Source: an uncultured candidate division Zixibacteria bacterium (GTDB lineage Bacteria > Zixibacteria > MSB-5A5 > GN15 > PGXB01). Taken from it: 36,771 nucleotides of DNA. The notes beneath the pieces were generated by a model. It made no database searches. It was not told where the DNA came from and saw only the letters and a list, made by a program, of their open reading frames with translations. The DNA is taken from contig CALAMC010000081.1 in NCBI GenBank assembly GCA_937925655.1, positions 1 through 36,771 on the forward strand. The letters are read 5' to 3'. The translations under genes and the position numbers were made by a program. Below are positions 14,760-23,414 of this stretch, piece after piece (position 1 is the first letter of the stretch; each line of letters begins with the position of its first letter).

Positions 14760-17090
14760 TTATTTCCCGTTCATGATTTTTTCGAGAAGCGTCCGGAGTT
14801 CCATCAACTGGCTTTTCAATTCCCGGTTTTCCCGACTCAATTCTTTGATGGCGGCCAGGGCCACTCCGGAGGGGTCGATTGTCGAAATCGTTTTGTCGTC
14901 AGCGCCGACGTTGAAAATCTCCTTGAAGTCCTGTGCGGTCGGGCCGATATGAGTGATTTCTTCCGATTCGTTCCGGTAATTCCACTGGCTGATGTTCAAT
15001 CGTTCGATTTGTTCCAGAATCTGCCGACCATCGACGGCGCGGAAATTCTCTTTGAGACCGGCATCGGAAGCATTCGTCCAGACGCCTCCGGCAGTTAAGT
15101 GCGCACCGGATGAGTGTTCAATCGGATTAGCCGGATCCAAAACACCAATTCCGAGGCGATGGGAAAGATAGCCGTCACCGTCGCCGTCGAAATCAACCAT
15201 CAGGTTGGTGCCGTCGGTGATGCGCAGGTTCCCTTTGACTGTGCCATCCCAGCCCTTATTGCGCATGGCGATGTGTACCCCCGGTTCATCGATGGCGATA
15301 CTGGCGTCGCTGTCGTCGCAATCTTCGCTTATCGTACGGTCAGCCAGGCCGTCACCGTCGAGGTCGACGGAGTGAACCGATGATGCTCCCGTTACGTCGG
15401 TTGAACTGATAATCGATGAGCGATTGCCATCGGCGGCCGTCCCTTTGGTTTTGATAGCGACACTGGAACGAACCGGGGTCAGCACCTGGTTGATTTGCTG
15501 TTCCGGGACGCCGTCACCGTCGTCATCGATCTCGGAGGAATGAACGGCGCTCGACGGATCAACTGATCCAGAAACAATTACGATACGATTGGCTTCTGCA
15601 CCGGTTCCTTTGGTCTTTATGGCATGATACGCCGTTCCGGGCATGACGCTCATCATGGCCTCGCTGTCGGATACACCGTCATCATCGCTGTCATGGTCGG
15701 TGGAAATCACGCCTTTGATGCTGTCAACGCCGACCATGCTGCGAAGGACTTCGTTACCTTCACGATCGAGGTAAATTATGGAACCGGATTTGCGTTCGAC
15801 GGTGGACGACATGCTGGTTTCATCCAGGCCGTCGCCGTCTGTATCCGATCCTTGTGATATGACGCAACGCTGGGTTAGCTTTGGCACAGTGACATTCATG
15901 CTGATCCGGTTGGGCATGCCGCCATCAATGGTCAAGGCCGACATGCTTAACCCGGTCCCTTCCGCATTCGTGTTTTGCATAAATGAACTTTCGACGAACC
16001 CGTCGCCATCGTCATCGCAGTCCGTATATAATGTTGCGTCTGTATCATCGCAGTCGCCGCCGGCCATAAGCCTCTTGGCGCCGGTCCCTTTGGTACCTAT
16101 CGCCAACCGGGCGCCGGTGGCGTCGGCAGTGCTTGAAACAACACGGTCAAGAGCACCGTCGCCATCCAGGTCAACGACGGAGAATGAACGCACTCCGTCA
16201 GCGTCAACAGTGTCAACCCGCTGTTGCTCGGTCGGGACGTCCCCGGTTTGGAAAAACTGCTTGAGAACGCTGCGTTCGACGTGCACTTCAACGCTGCCAC
16301 CGATTTCCGGTATGCCGTCGCCGTCCAGATCCATGACATTTCGCACGCTGGCCGTAGTATCATCGACCTCGGCGTTCACCATTGAAACGCGATTGGGATC
16401 GGCACCGGTCCCTTTAGTCTTAATCGCGACACTTGAGGTGGTCGGCGTCAGACGCTGTGAATATTCGGTATCGGACAAGCCATCGTCATCGGAATCGGTG
16501 TCGCGATAATCGGTAACCGAATCCGCCGCGGCTCTCAATGTAATATTGCTGTATTTGACTTTCCCCGGACGTTTGCGGGCGAGGTGAAGCTCTGAAACCT
16601 CGTCGGTGGAAACCAGGTCAAGCATGCCGTCACCGTCAAGGTCACCGACAACGACCTGGTCGGGGGCCGTCGTTATATCACCCATGACCCGACCGGTCAT
16701 CACCGAGTACGGTGCGGATAAAAGCCGCGTCCGGGGCGACATAGGCGGCTGCCCGGCCAACTGGACTTCGAGATAGACCGATCCACCGGCGCCACCGCCA
16801 CCCGAACCGGCCAGAATGTCGGCGGTCAGGGGCACGGTTTCGCCCAGTTCGACCGAAAAGAGGCCATCGGTCACGGGGACGTTGACATGGTCTTCAGTCC
16901 ATAGAAGAGCGCCTCCCACCGGGGCGTCATGCAAAGTGAAAATAATAGTATAATCTCCGGTCACCGGTTGACTGCCGGCATCCAGAAGCCGTCCCTGGTA
17001 ACTTAGACTATCCGGCACGCCGGCAAAAGCCGCCGACACCAGAGTCATCGCTGCTGCAATAAAAATCGCAGCGCCACGCGTCAATTGCAT
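14760..17090 (-). CDS. Secreted calcium-repeat protein with C-terminal peptidase S74 chaperone domain
   Basis: 776 residues. After a Sec signal (residues 1-23), residues 27-130 form a beta domain with SLSYQGRLLDAGSQPVTGDY and SPRTRLLSAPYS, common at the start of FCB surface proteins. Residues 140-640 contain about ten Asp-rich calcium loops of the D-x-D-x-D-G type (such as DLDGDGMLD and DDDGDGFVE) alternating with a recurring AIKTKGTGAD-NR motif. The end is a peptidase S74 intramolecular chaperone: Ser675 and Lys680 in SDAGLK form the expected self-cleaving dyad, HIGPTAQDF follows, and a coiled coil (residues 745-775) closes it. S74 domains trimerise phage tail spikes and some bacterial adhesins, then cut themselves off, so a trimeric surface fibre is likely. 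AGGAG precedes the ATG. Confidence 0.82.
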   Translation of the reverse strand: MQLTRGAAIFIAAAMTLVSAAFAGVPDSLSYQGRLLDAGSQPVTGDYTIIFTLHDAPVGGALLWTEDHVNVPVTDGLFSVELGETVPLTADILAGSGGGGAGGSVYLEVQLAGQPPMSPRTRLLSAPYSVMTGRVMGDITTAPDQVVVGDLDGDGMLDLVSTDEVSELHLARKRPGKVKYSNITLRAAADSVTDYRDTDSDDDGLSDTEYSQRLTPTTSSVAIKTKGTGADPNRVSMVNAEVDDTTASVRNVMDLDGDGIPEIGGSVEVHVERSVLKQFFQTGDVPTEQQRVDTVDADGVRSFSVVDLDGDGALDRVVSSTADATGARLAIGTKGTGAKRLMAGGDCDDTDATLYTDCDDDGDGFVESSFMQNTNAEGTGLSMSALTIDGGMPNRISMNVTVPKLTQRCVISQGSDTDGDGLDETSMSSTVERKSGSIIYLDREGNEVLRSMVGVDSIKGVISTDHDSDDDGVSDSEAMMSVMPGTAYHAIKTKGTGAEANRIVIVSGSVDPSSAVHSSEIDDDGDGVPEQQINQVLTPVRSSVAIKTKGTAADGNRSSIISSTDVTGASSVHSVDLDGDGLADRTISEDCDDSDASIAIDEPGVHIAMRNKGWDGTVKGNLRITDGTNLMVDFDGDGDGYLSHRLGIGVLDPANPIEHSSGAHLTAGGVWTNASDAGLKENFRAVDGRQILEQIERLNISQWNYRNESEEITHIGPTAQDFKEIFNVGADDKTISTIDPSGVALAAIKELSRENRELKSQLMELRTLLEKIMNGK

Positions 17091-17434
17091 TTAGTACTCC
17101 TTTTTTGATGGTGTTAAATAATCCCGCCAGAGGTGTTTCTTTTTGAAACCCCACAGCTTTTCCCAATAATACGCAGGATTATGATAATATACAAGATTAT
17201 AAAGACCGATATAGTCCATTAATAAATAATATTATTGTAATTTGCCAACCGGTTCGGCCATATAGAAATGAGCTTTCCTTATTATATGGCGCTATAGCCG
17301 GTAATTCGGACCCCATGCGGCGAAAAATATGATAACCGCCGGCAGAATTTTATCAAAAGCGATTAAAAGGCAAATGGCCGATTTCGTTTCAGGGCGCGGC
17401 AGATTGGCGTGATAATTATTTTAACAGAAATCCC
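17091..17434. other. AT-rich intergenic region
   Basis: No gene is seen. The region is AT-rich near 17160-17240 and should hold the promoter of the minus-strand S74 gene, with several possible -10 elements such as TATAAT (minus strand, 17201-17196), but no convincing -35 partner. No clear terminator was found for the membrane-protein gene ending at 17435. Confidence 0.45.
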
Positions 17435-18355
17435 CTACTTTGTCGTGTACTTAATTATAGCATTGGCACCATCAATCGCCTGCGATAGGAAAATACCAAT
17501 GCATACCAGATTTGCCAGGCCCGGCAGGATGCCGACATATGGAATACAGGCGGCCAAAACCAAAATCGCCACGGTCAATCCCAGACTTTCGGAAACCGGC
17601 GGGGCGGCAATCCCGGCTTCGCGCACATAACGGTTGTAATCCTGGGCCCAGCCATGATACACCTGAAAGACCCAGTAGAGATTGTAAAAAGGAATGAACA
17701 TGAAGCCGATGGCTTTTCCCGGAGTGGCCCGTGGGTGGCCGGGCTGTATGGCCGTCCAGAGGCGATGAATCAGGATGCAGAGCATGACCGCCGCGAAAAT
17801 CATCGTAAGAATAGCCAGAATCCATAAGGGTATGGCATCATCGGATCCATAACCGACCATGAAGCTCATAGCCATGACGGTGAAGAAAATCGAAGCGCCG
17901 GCACCGCCGAGGAAGGAGCCGATAAAGAAGCCTTTGGAAATAAATCGTCGGTCGCCCGATACGGGCTGACCATAAGATTGCGTGTCGGCTGTCGGGTATA
18001 CCTTGGGCTGAAATCCAGCCGAAACCAATTCCGGATTATTGCCGGTTGATGACATCGCCTGCGGGCGATACCATGCTTTTTGCCCAACGATTCCGGGTAT
18101 ATTAATGAAGGCAATCAACAACAGGACCCATGCCGCGATTCTGATAAAATCGAAGAAAAACGAATAGTCCCAGTAGGCAAGGCCTAATGCGGCGGCAATC
18201 TGATAGAAAAGGGGCAGAATAACCAGTATCCCGAAACCGATTGCGCCCAGAAGACCGGGACGGGTTCCTTTGAATTTGATGATGAAGACGACGCCGCAGG
18301 CCGCGGTGAGCAGCCAGATTCCCCAGCCCAGTATTTGTGATTGAAATACGCTCAT
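17435..18355 (-). CDS. Polytopic membrane protein, function unknown
   Basis: 306 residues with about seven hydrophobic segments: three at the N-terminus (residues 5-100), a soluble Pro/Gln/Ser linker (105-150), and four more to the end. The C-terminal half has TPGKAIGFMFIPFYNLYWVFQ, a motif I recall from poorly characterised membrane proteins that often accompany GYF or zinc-ribbon domains; none is visible here. The frame extends to 18415, but the ATG at 18355 is preferred because AAAGG lies seven bases upstream and residues before it are not membrane-like. It appears to be monocistronic. Confidence 0.75.
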   Translation of the reverse strand: MSVFQSQILGWGIWLLTAACGVVFIIKFKGTRPGLLGAIGFGILVILPLFYQIAAALGLAYWDYSFFFDFIRIAAWVLLLIAFINIPGIVGQKAWYRPQAMSSTGNNPELVSAGFQPKVYPTADTQSYGQPVSGDRRFISKGFFIGSFLGGAGASIFFTVMAMSFMVGYGSDDAIPLWILAILTMIFAAVMLCILIHRLWTAIQPGHPRATPGKAIGFMFIPFYNLYWVFQVYHGWAQDYNRYVREAGIAAPPVSESLGLTVAILVLAACIPYVGILPGLANLVCIGIFLSQAIDGANAIIKYTTK

Positions 18356-18418
18356 TGATATGCCTTTCACATAAAGTTTTACCGGCCAAACCGAGCCGTT
18401 AACTTGAGTAATCATGAA

Positions 18419-18446
18419 TGATTAATATTTTTAGAGCGATTAATCA
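18419..18446. repeat. Inverted repeat TGATTAAT-N12-ATTAATCA
   Basis: Perfect eight-base arms at 18419-18426 and 18439-18446 lie about 64 bases upstream of the membrane-protein start. Arm centres are 20 bases apart, as expected for a dimeric regulator, but the sequence is AT-rich and could be chance. Confidence 0.35.
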
Positions 18447-18562
18447 ATGATAAAAAATGGAAAAGTCTGTCGTTTATGGGGGTTGCATTGAGCTACAGAA
18501 TCACGTTATCATAAAACCCGATGATATTGTTATGGACGGGGTAATCCCTTCAATAAAAAAAA

Positions 18563-18646
18563 TGCCGAAGGGGGGATTTGAACCCCCATGCCCGTTCGAG
18601 CACTGCGCCCTGAACACAGCGTGTCTACCAATTCCACCACTTCGGC
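18563..18646 (-). tRNA. tRNA-Leu (anticodon CAG)
   Basis: On the minus strand the acceptor stem is GCCGAAG with CTTCGGC and discriminator A. The D-arm contains AATTGGTAGAC. The anticodon stem CTGTG/CGCAG encloses the loop TTCAGGG with CAG at 18612-18610. A long class II variable arm follows, then the T-arm GGGGGTTCAAATCCCCC. The variable arm and identity features fit tRNA-Leu reading CUG. CCA is not encoded. A run of Ts follows the 3' end. Confidence 0.95.
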
Positions 18647-18663
18647 ATTTGTAAAGCGGTTTC

Positions 18664-18691
18664 AATATATAAATAAATCGTCCGGCGGCAA
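18664..18691 (-). promoter_or_regulatory. Promoter for tRNA-Leu
   Basis: On the minus strand, TTGCCG (18691-18686) and TATATT (18669-18664) are 16 bases apart, placing the start about 11 bases before the mature tRNA 5' end. Confidence 0.6.
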
Positions 18692-18751
18692 CAGTTTTTT
18701 TGGCCCATTCGGAAAACGATCGGCGAGTTTATCCGGCTGACGTTTGTTGAG

Positions 18752-20011
18752 TTAAGGCTTTTCAAGAGAAGTTTTAAACCGCCCGGACACTTTTGTCCAG
18801 GCTATGTCCATGGCCATGGCGATTAAGACTACCCAGCCGATTTGAGCCGGATACATAATTCGGGGCCCCTGGGCGATCACAAAACCTGAAAGGACCACAA
18901 AGTAGAAATATAACAGCCCGGCCACAAGCACGGTTTTGATATTCCCATTGATGCACAAATAGATGCTGGCAATCAATGTCGCCAGTAGAACAAACAAGCC
19001 ATAATTCATATTTAAGTAGTGCAACAAGTTTCTGGCAATTGTTTTGGCCGTTGCCACAGGTGAGGTACGCATCAGATTCCAATAAGTCTGACCGGCGAAT
19101 TCGGAATAAGTGCCATAATAGTCGGTTGAGATATTATCCCACCCTTTCAGCTCGTTAATGAGTGAATCCAGCTCCTGCGCGTATGTGCGGCCCGAAATAC
19201 CGGCCTTTATTTGGGCCGATCCTTTAAACATGGCGGTCGGCTCCGCAAAGGAGATCTTTCGAAAATTGTGGTAATGGTCGTTGTGGGCCACCCAGGCGAT
19301 GGTGATTAAAGCAAATACTATAATGGTTGCGAATATTCCTGTATAATCCTTTAATTTCCGGAGTTGCCCTTTTCTAATCCCGAAATAAAAGATAATAAAA
19401 ATGAAAATGAGAAACTGGCCGACCGAACGAGTCAGGGTGGCCAGGGCCAGAGTCAGGCCCGCCAGAGCCATCATCTTAACTTTCCCGGATTTCATCCCTT
19501 TGATAAAAAACAGCAAAGCCATGATGGCCAGCGGGAAAAACAGATTCTCCGACATAAAATATTGCGGGGTGGTTACGGCGACGGGTGAGACGGCATTGAT
19601 AAACCCGGCGATGAAGGCCGCCCGCAGTGTGCCGCCGAGGTTCAATACCAGTAAGGCCAATAGCAGCGAAGACAAGGCTCCGATAAAACACTGGATTATC
19701 AGAAAAGCGATGGGGTCGTACCCAAGGATAACGTGCAAAATGCCCAGAAAGACCGGGTAGCCGGGGCCGAAAATCACTATTCCTTTAGTCTTTACATCGA
19801 AATTTTCGGCGAGGGCGCATGCGGCGTCGAGGTAGTTTTGAGAATCGGGCCCGTGGATGCCAACCTGCTCCGGGGGCAATCCGGCGGTGCAATAGGCAAG
19901 AGCAATCAGTCTGATTGTGAGAGCCATGATAAAAACCGACAGCAGAATGTAATTATTTCTGCTCAAATCATCGGAAATTTTGAATTTTAAATATGTCGAT
20001 ATATTGCCCAC
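18752..20011 (-). CDS. ArnT/PMT-like membrane glycosyltransferase (GT-C fold)
   Basis: 419 residues with about ten to eleven hydrophobic segments. The first periplasmic loop has GIHGPDSQNYLDAA, matching the acidic loop motif of the PMT_2/ArnT-type family that uses polyprenyl-phosphate sugars. FGPGYPVFLGIL and MSENLFFPLAIMALLFF further support this group. A hydrophilic loop of about 80 residues (260-340) carries KGSAQIKAGISG. The C-terminus lacks an obvious extra domain. The acceptor may be lipid, glycan or protein; sequence does not say. The start is a GTG at 20011 without a clear ribosome site. It is separated from rpoD by a terminator, so is probably transcribed alone. Confidence 0.75.
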   Translation of the reverse strand: MGNISTYLKFKISDDLSRNNYILLSVFIMALTIRLIALAYCTAGLPPEQVGIHGPDSQNYLDAACALAENFDVKTKGIVIFGPGYPVFLGILHVILGYDPIAFLIIQCFIGALSSLLLALLVLNLGGTLRAAFIAGFINAVSPVAVTTPQYFMSENLFFPLAIMALLFFIKGMKSGKVKMMALAGLTLALATLTRSVGQFLIFIFIIFYFGIRKGQLRKLKDYTGIFATIIVFALITIAWVAHNDHYHNFRKISFAEPTAMFKGSAQIKAGISGRTYAQELDSLINELKGWDNISTDYYGTYSEFAGQTYWNLMRTSPVATAKTIARNLLHYLNMNYGLFVLLATLIASIYLCINGNIKTVLVAGLLYFYFVVLSGFVIAQGPRIMYPAQIGWVVLIAMAMDIAWTKVSGRFKTSLEKP

Positions 20012-20096
20012 TGCAACAACTTACATTTTATGAAGATAGTTTGTCAAGCTCATGATAGTTTCAATATGATAGGCGATAGGACATAAATCACCCGAC

Positions 20097-20128
20097 AAAA
20101 AAAGGCCGCCTGGAAACACCAGACGGCC
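20097..20128 (-). terminator. Rho-independent terminator after rpoD
   Basis: GGCCGCCTGG and CCAGACGGCC form a ten-position stem with one mismatch around AAACA. On the minus strand it is followed by TTTTTTT. Confidence 0.85.
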
Positions 20129-20149
20129 CATTTCATTAAGTCGTATTGT

Positions 20150-21004
20150 CTAATTCAGATACGCCCGTAGAGACCGGCTGCGGGAAGCGTGTCGCAGGCG
20201 CCGGATCGCTTTCTCCTTGATTTGACGGACCCGTTCGCGGGTGAGCGAAAAGCGGGCTCCGATTTCTTCAAGCGTCAGCGCCTTTTCGTAATTCAGCCCG
20301 AAATACAGGCTGATGACTTCGGCTTCGCGCGGCGTCAGGGTATCCAGGGCCTTTTCGATTTCCAGCTTTAGCGAGTGCTCGAGCAGTTCCTCATCGGGGG
20401 CCGGTTGATATTCGTCTTCGAGAATGTCGATGAGCGAATTGTCCTCCGACACCGAAAACGGGGCATCGAGCGACAGATGCGAATTGGAAATTTTGAGGGT
20501 ATCGGAAACTTCGCCTTCGGACAGGTCGAGCTCCCGGGCGATTTCATCGGGCGAGGGTTCGCGGCCCAGGTCCTGTTCCAGCGAACTGGAAATCTTGCCG
20601 ATTTTGTGCAGGGTGCCGACCCGGTTGAGGGGCAGCCTGACAATGCGGCTTTGCTCGGCCAGAGCCTGCAGTATTGCCTGACGAATCCACCACACGGCAT
20701 AGCTGATAAATTTGAAGCCGCGGGTTTCATCGAACCGCTTGGCCGCCTTTATCAGGCCGATGTTACCTTCATTGATCAAATCGGCCAGGGACAATCCCTG
20801 GTTTTGGTACTGCTTGGCGACAGAAACGACGAAGCGCAGATTGGCCTTGGTTAATGCTTCCAGGGCGGCTTTTGAGCCCTGCTTTATTTTTTTGGCCAGC
20901 CGGACTTCCTCGTCTGCCGAAATCAGAGGAGTCTCTCCGATTTCACGGAGGTACAGGTCCAAGGACCTGTCTTCATCGCGGTATTTTAGCGATTGTTTAG
21001 CCAC
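20150..21004 (-). CDS. rpoD: RNA polymerase primary-type sigma factor (sigma-70)
   Basis: 284 residues. It directs RNA polymerase to -35/-10 promoters. Region 1.2 (DLYLREIGETPLISADEE, residues 16-33), region 2 with GNIGLIKAAKRFDETRGFKF and ISYAVWWIRQAI (about 80-113), region 3, and region 4.2 with LTLEEIGARFSLTRERVRQI (about 242-261) are all intact. Region 1.1 is absent, as in the short primary sigma factors of Bacteroidetes and relatives. A group 2 sigma is the alternative. The start is a GTG at 21004; GGAGG lies 13 bases upstream, unusually far, and an ATG directly after it opens only a six-codon frame. The gene follows htrA after 47 bases, so the two may be co-transcribed, linking envelope stress protease and sigma factor. 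Confidence 0.9.
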   Translation of the reverse strand: MAKQSLKYRDEDRSLDLYLREIGETPLISADEEVRLAKKIKQGSKAALEALTKANLRFVVSVAKQYQNQGLSLADLINEGNIGLIKAAKRFDETRGFKFISYAVWWIRQAILQALAEQSRIVRLPLNRVGTLHKIGKISSSLEQDLGREPSPDEIARELDLSEGEVSDTLKISNSHLSLDAPFSVSEDNSLIDILEDEYQPAPDEELLEHSLKLEIEKALDTLTPREAEVISLYFGLNYEKALTLEEIGARFSLTRERVRQIKEKAIRRLRHASRSRSLRAYLN

Positions 21005-21051
21005 GAAGAATGTTCATCCTCCAGTTTGAGTTGATATCCTATTTCTCAAGT

Positions 21052-22554
21052 TCAGGGCCTGACGGCCTTGTACTCGATCGACCCCCTGGGATCCACGAGC
21101 AGAATAGGAATAGCCTTTTTTATATCCCTGCTTTTTTCTGCTGCCTGCTGCAAATCGACCAGGTTTTTTACTTCAATGCCATCTATTTGCGTGATTATCG
21201 AACCGGGTAATATTCCCGCCCGATAAGCCGCCGAATTTCTTGCCACACGGTTTATATATACGCCGGGAAAATAATCCGAACCGATGCGTTGCGCGATTTC
21301 GTTGGTGTAAGTCAGCAGTTCCATCCCCAGCCAGGTTAAAACCTGTCCGGCGGTGTTGAACTGGTCGGCATGGGCGCGCTGGTAGGATTCCCGGTCAATT
21401 ATTGTAGTCGTAACGGTTATAGGTTTGCCGTTTCGTATTACCTCAATTTGGGACGGCACGTTTTTAGGCGCCGTAGCAATTAATACGGAGAACTGGGCCA
21501 TTTCGGTAATGTCGTGGTTGTTAAATTTGGACAATATATCGCCGCCCGCTATACCGGCCCGGTCGGCCGGGGAATCTTTGAATACCGAATCAATCAAAAC
21601 TCCTCTGACCTTGTTGAGGCCCTGTCTCCGGGCGACTTCAGGGGTAACGTCGGATAACCATACCCCCAGCCAGCCACGGCTGACTTTTCCCGATTCGATC
21701 AGGTCGGGCACAATGGCGCGGGCGATGTTGATGGGTATGGCAAAGCCGATTCCGACCGAACCGCCGGATGGACTTGATATGGCGGAATTAACGCCAACCG
21801 CTTCGCCGTCGAGATTGATCAGCGGTCCGCCGGAATTGCCCGGATTAATTGAGGCATCGGTTTGAATAAAATCCTGGTATTGCGGGGTTCCTTCGCCGAA
21901 ACGGAGGTTGGTTCGACCCTTGGCCGAGATAACGCCGACGGTGACGGTTCGGTCCAGCCCCACCTGCGGGAAGGGGTTACCGATGGCGATGCTCCAGTCG
22001 CCGACCATGATGTTGTCCGAATTACCGAAGGGAATAAAGGTTATTTTTTCTTCCGGTTCGACTTTGATTACAGCCAGGTCGGTTTGGGGATCGGCGCCGA
22101 CCACCTTGGCGTCGTAGACATAGCCGGTGGAAGTGCGAACGACCACCCGCTCGGCGTTACGGATAACATGGTTATTGGTCAAAATATAGCCGTCCTCGCG
22201 GAAGAAAAACCCGGAACCATAGGAAGTTGACGGTTCCTGCGGGATCTGGAAAAAACGCCAGAACAAATCGTCATAATAGCGATTATCGCTGCGGATGGTG
22301 GCGGAAATATTGACCACGGCATCCTGTACTCTTTCCACGACCGCCACGAAGGGTGAGCGGTATTTCCCGTCGTTGTCTTTTACCACCGGATAAGTATCGG
22401 TGCCGTCTATATCGGCGACGGCTTTCGGTTCCAGATTCAGATTGGAGGCAATAACGACCCCCAAAATAATCAAACCGATAGCCAGAAATACCCAGCGGAA
22501 ATAAGAATAACTGTCCCTATCGCCCCTTATCGGGCGTTGAGATCTCCCGTTCAA
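21052..22554 (-). CDS. htrA: HtrA/Deg-family serine protease with two PDZ domains
   Basis: 500 residues. HtrA proteases degrade or refold damaged envelope proteins. The N-terminus has a single membrane segment (residues 19-38) without an obvious cleavage site, so the protein is likely anchored with its body in the periplasm. The trypsin-like triad is His129 (TNNHVI), Asp159 (TDLAVIKV) and Ser241 (GNSGGPL). Two PDZ domains follow: one with GWLGVWLSDV and GVLIDSVFKDSPADRAGI (about 290-370), another with GVYINRVARNSAAYRAGI (about 430-495). The TTG start at 22554 is supported by GGAGGAG five bases upstream, and a strong promoter lies at 22584-22612. Confidence 0.93.
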   Translation of the reverse strand: MNGRSQRPIRGDRDSYSYFRWVFLAIGLIILGVVIASNLNLEPKAVADIDGTDTYPVVKDNDGKYRSPFVAVVERVQDAVVNISATIRSDNRYYDDLFWRFFQIPQEPSTSYGSGFFFREDGYILTNNHVIRNAERVVVRTSTGYVYDAKVVGADPQTDLAVIKVEPEEKITFIPFGNSDNIMVGDWSIAIGNPFPQVGLDRTVTVGVISAKGRTNLRFGEGTPQYQDFIQTDASINPGNSGGPLINLDGEAVGVNSAISSPSGGSVGIGFAIPINIARAIVPDLIESGKVSRGWLGVWLSDVTPEVARRQGLNKVRGVLIDSVFKDSPADRAGIAGGDILSKFNNHDITEMAQFSVLIATAPKNVPSQIEVIRNGKPITVTTTIIDRESYQRAHADQFNTAGQVLTWLGMELLTYTNEIAQRIGSDYFPGVYINRVARNSAAYRAGILPGSIITQIDGIEVKNLVDLQQAAEKSRDIKKAIPILLVDPRGSIEYKAVRP

Positions 22555-22583
22555 TATGTCTCCTCCAAAACGGATAACTACTC

Positions 22584-22612
22584 ATAATACGAAAATTCCA
22601 TATATTCGTCAA
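22584..22612 (-). promoter_or_regulatory. Sigma-70 promoter for htrA-rpoD
   Basis: On the minus strand TTGACG (22612-22607) and TATTAT (22589-22584) are separated by exactly 17 bases, about 30 bases before the TTG start. No CpxR- or sigma-E-like site was recognised. Confidence 0.75.
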
Positions 22613-22720
22613 TACATTTTTACTTGACAAAATTTTAAAAGTTTCAAAAGTAAAAAACGGCCCAAAAAGTCTTTTGTGGCCAAACAGCCTTTCCGATGAT
22701 TTCGATTCCGACGGCGGGCG

Positions 22721-22749
22721 TTGACATTTGGATTGGCGTTTTATATACT
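22721..22749 (+). promoter_or_regulatory. Consensus promoter for the aldolase-fol-pan operon
   Basis: TTGACA at 22721-22726 and TATACT at 22744-22749 are 17 bases apart. Transcription should begin about 22755-22757, one to three bases before the aldolase ATG at 22758, so the message would be leaderless or nearly so. Confidence 0.8.
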
Positions 22750-22757
22750 TTTGGGCA

Positions 22758-23414
22758 ATGTCCACAAAAAACTTTGCTACGGCGATAATTACAACGGGCC
22801 GCATGCTTTATGACCGCTTTTTGGTCACCGCCAGTGAGGGCAATTTATCGCTTCGCGAGCCATCGGGGCGAATCCATATTACGGCCGCCGGGTCGTGTCT
22901 CGGGCGGCTGGATGGCTCGGATGTGGTTTTAATCGACGAAAAAGGCCGGCAAACGGCAGGGGGGAAAAAGGTCTCCTCGGAATATCGGCTTCATCTGGCG
23001 GTGTATAAAGGCCGTCCCGATATTATGGCGGTCTGCCATGCTCATCCACCTCATGCCACGGCTTTCGGAGTAGTCGATTGCGGTTTTCCAAAGCCGTTTT
23101 TGCCGGAGGCGGTGTTGTTTGTCGGGGAGGTGCCCCTGGTCGATTATGCCACCCCGGGAAGTGAAGAACTGGCCGGCAACCTGGAACGGTATCTTGAGAG
23201 ACATAACGCCTTCATCCTGAAAAACCACGGGGTTTTGACGCTGGGGCAAAATATGGCCGAGGCCTTTGGCCGGATGGAAATGATTGAAAATCTGGCGCGA
23301 ATTGCCTATATTGCCAAGGCTCTGGGGGAAATAAAACCGCTGGGTGAGGACGAGATCCGCCGGCTGGAAAAGATAGGGAAATCATTTAGCTCCGACAGGT
23401 CCGCCGATGATTAA
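22758..23414 (+). CDS. Class II aldolase (FucA/AraD/MtnB superfamily)
   Basis: 218 residues. These zinc enzymes cleave or epimerise phosphorylated sugars, or dehydrate methylthioribulose phosphate. The phosphate-binding EGNLSLRE (27-34), catalytic Glu75 (SSEYRLHL), zinc ligands His94 and His96 (CHAHPPHATAF) and His157 (KNHGVL) align with E. coli FucA Glu73, His92, His94 and His155. The substrate cannot be assigned. The ATG at 22758 gives the usual N-terminal helix before the phosphate loop; an upstream TTG would lie inside the promoter. No ribosome site exists, in line with a leaderless message. The stop overlaps the next gene by eight bases, so both products are probably made together. Confidence 0.87.
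   Translation: MSTKNFATAIITTGRMLYDRFLVTASEGNLSLREPSGRIHITAAGSCLGRLDGSDVVLIDEKGRQTAGGKKVSSEYRLHLAVYKGRPDIMAVCHAHPPHATAFGVVDCGFPKPFLPEAVLFVGEVPLVDYATPGSEELAGNLERYLERHNAFILKNHGVLTLGQNMAEAFGRMEMIENLARIAYIAKALGEIKPLGEDEIRRLEKIGKSFSSDRSADD

Noticed and set aside
14760..17090. Phage tail fibre or prophage
   Set aside because: The S74 domain suggested phage, but the gene has a Sec signal, FCB-type N-domain and a dockerin neighbour, and no phage genes are near.
18457..18654. Plus-strand frame across the tRNA
   Set aside because: It reads through tRNA-Leu on the opposite strand and is a chance frame.
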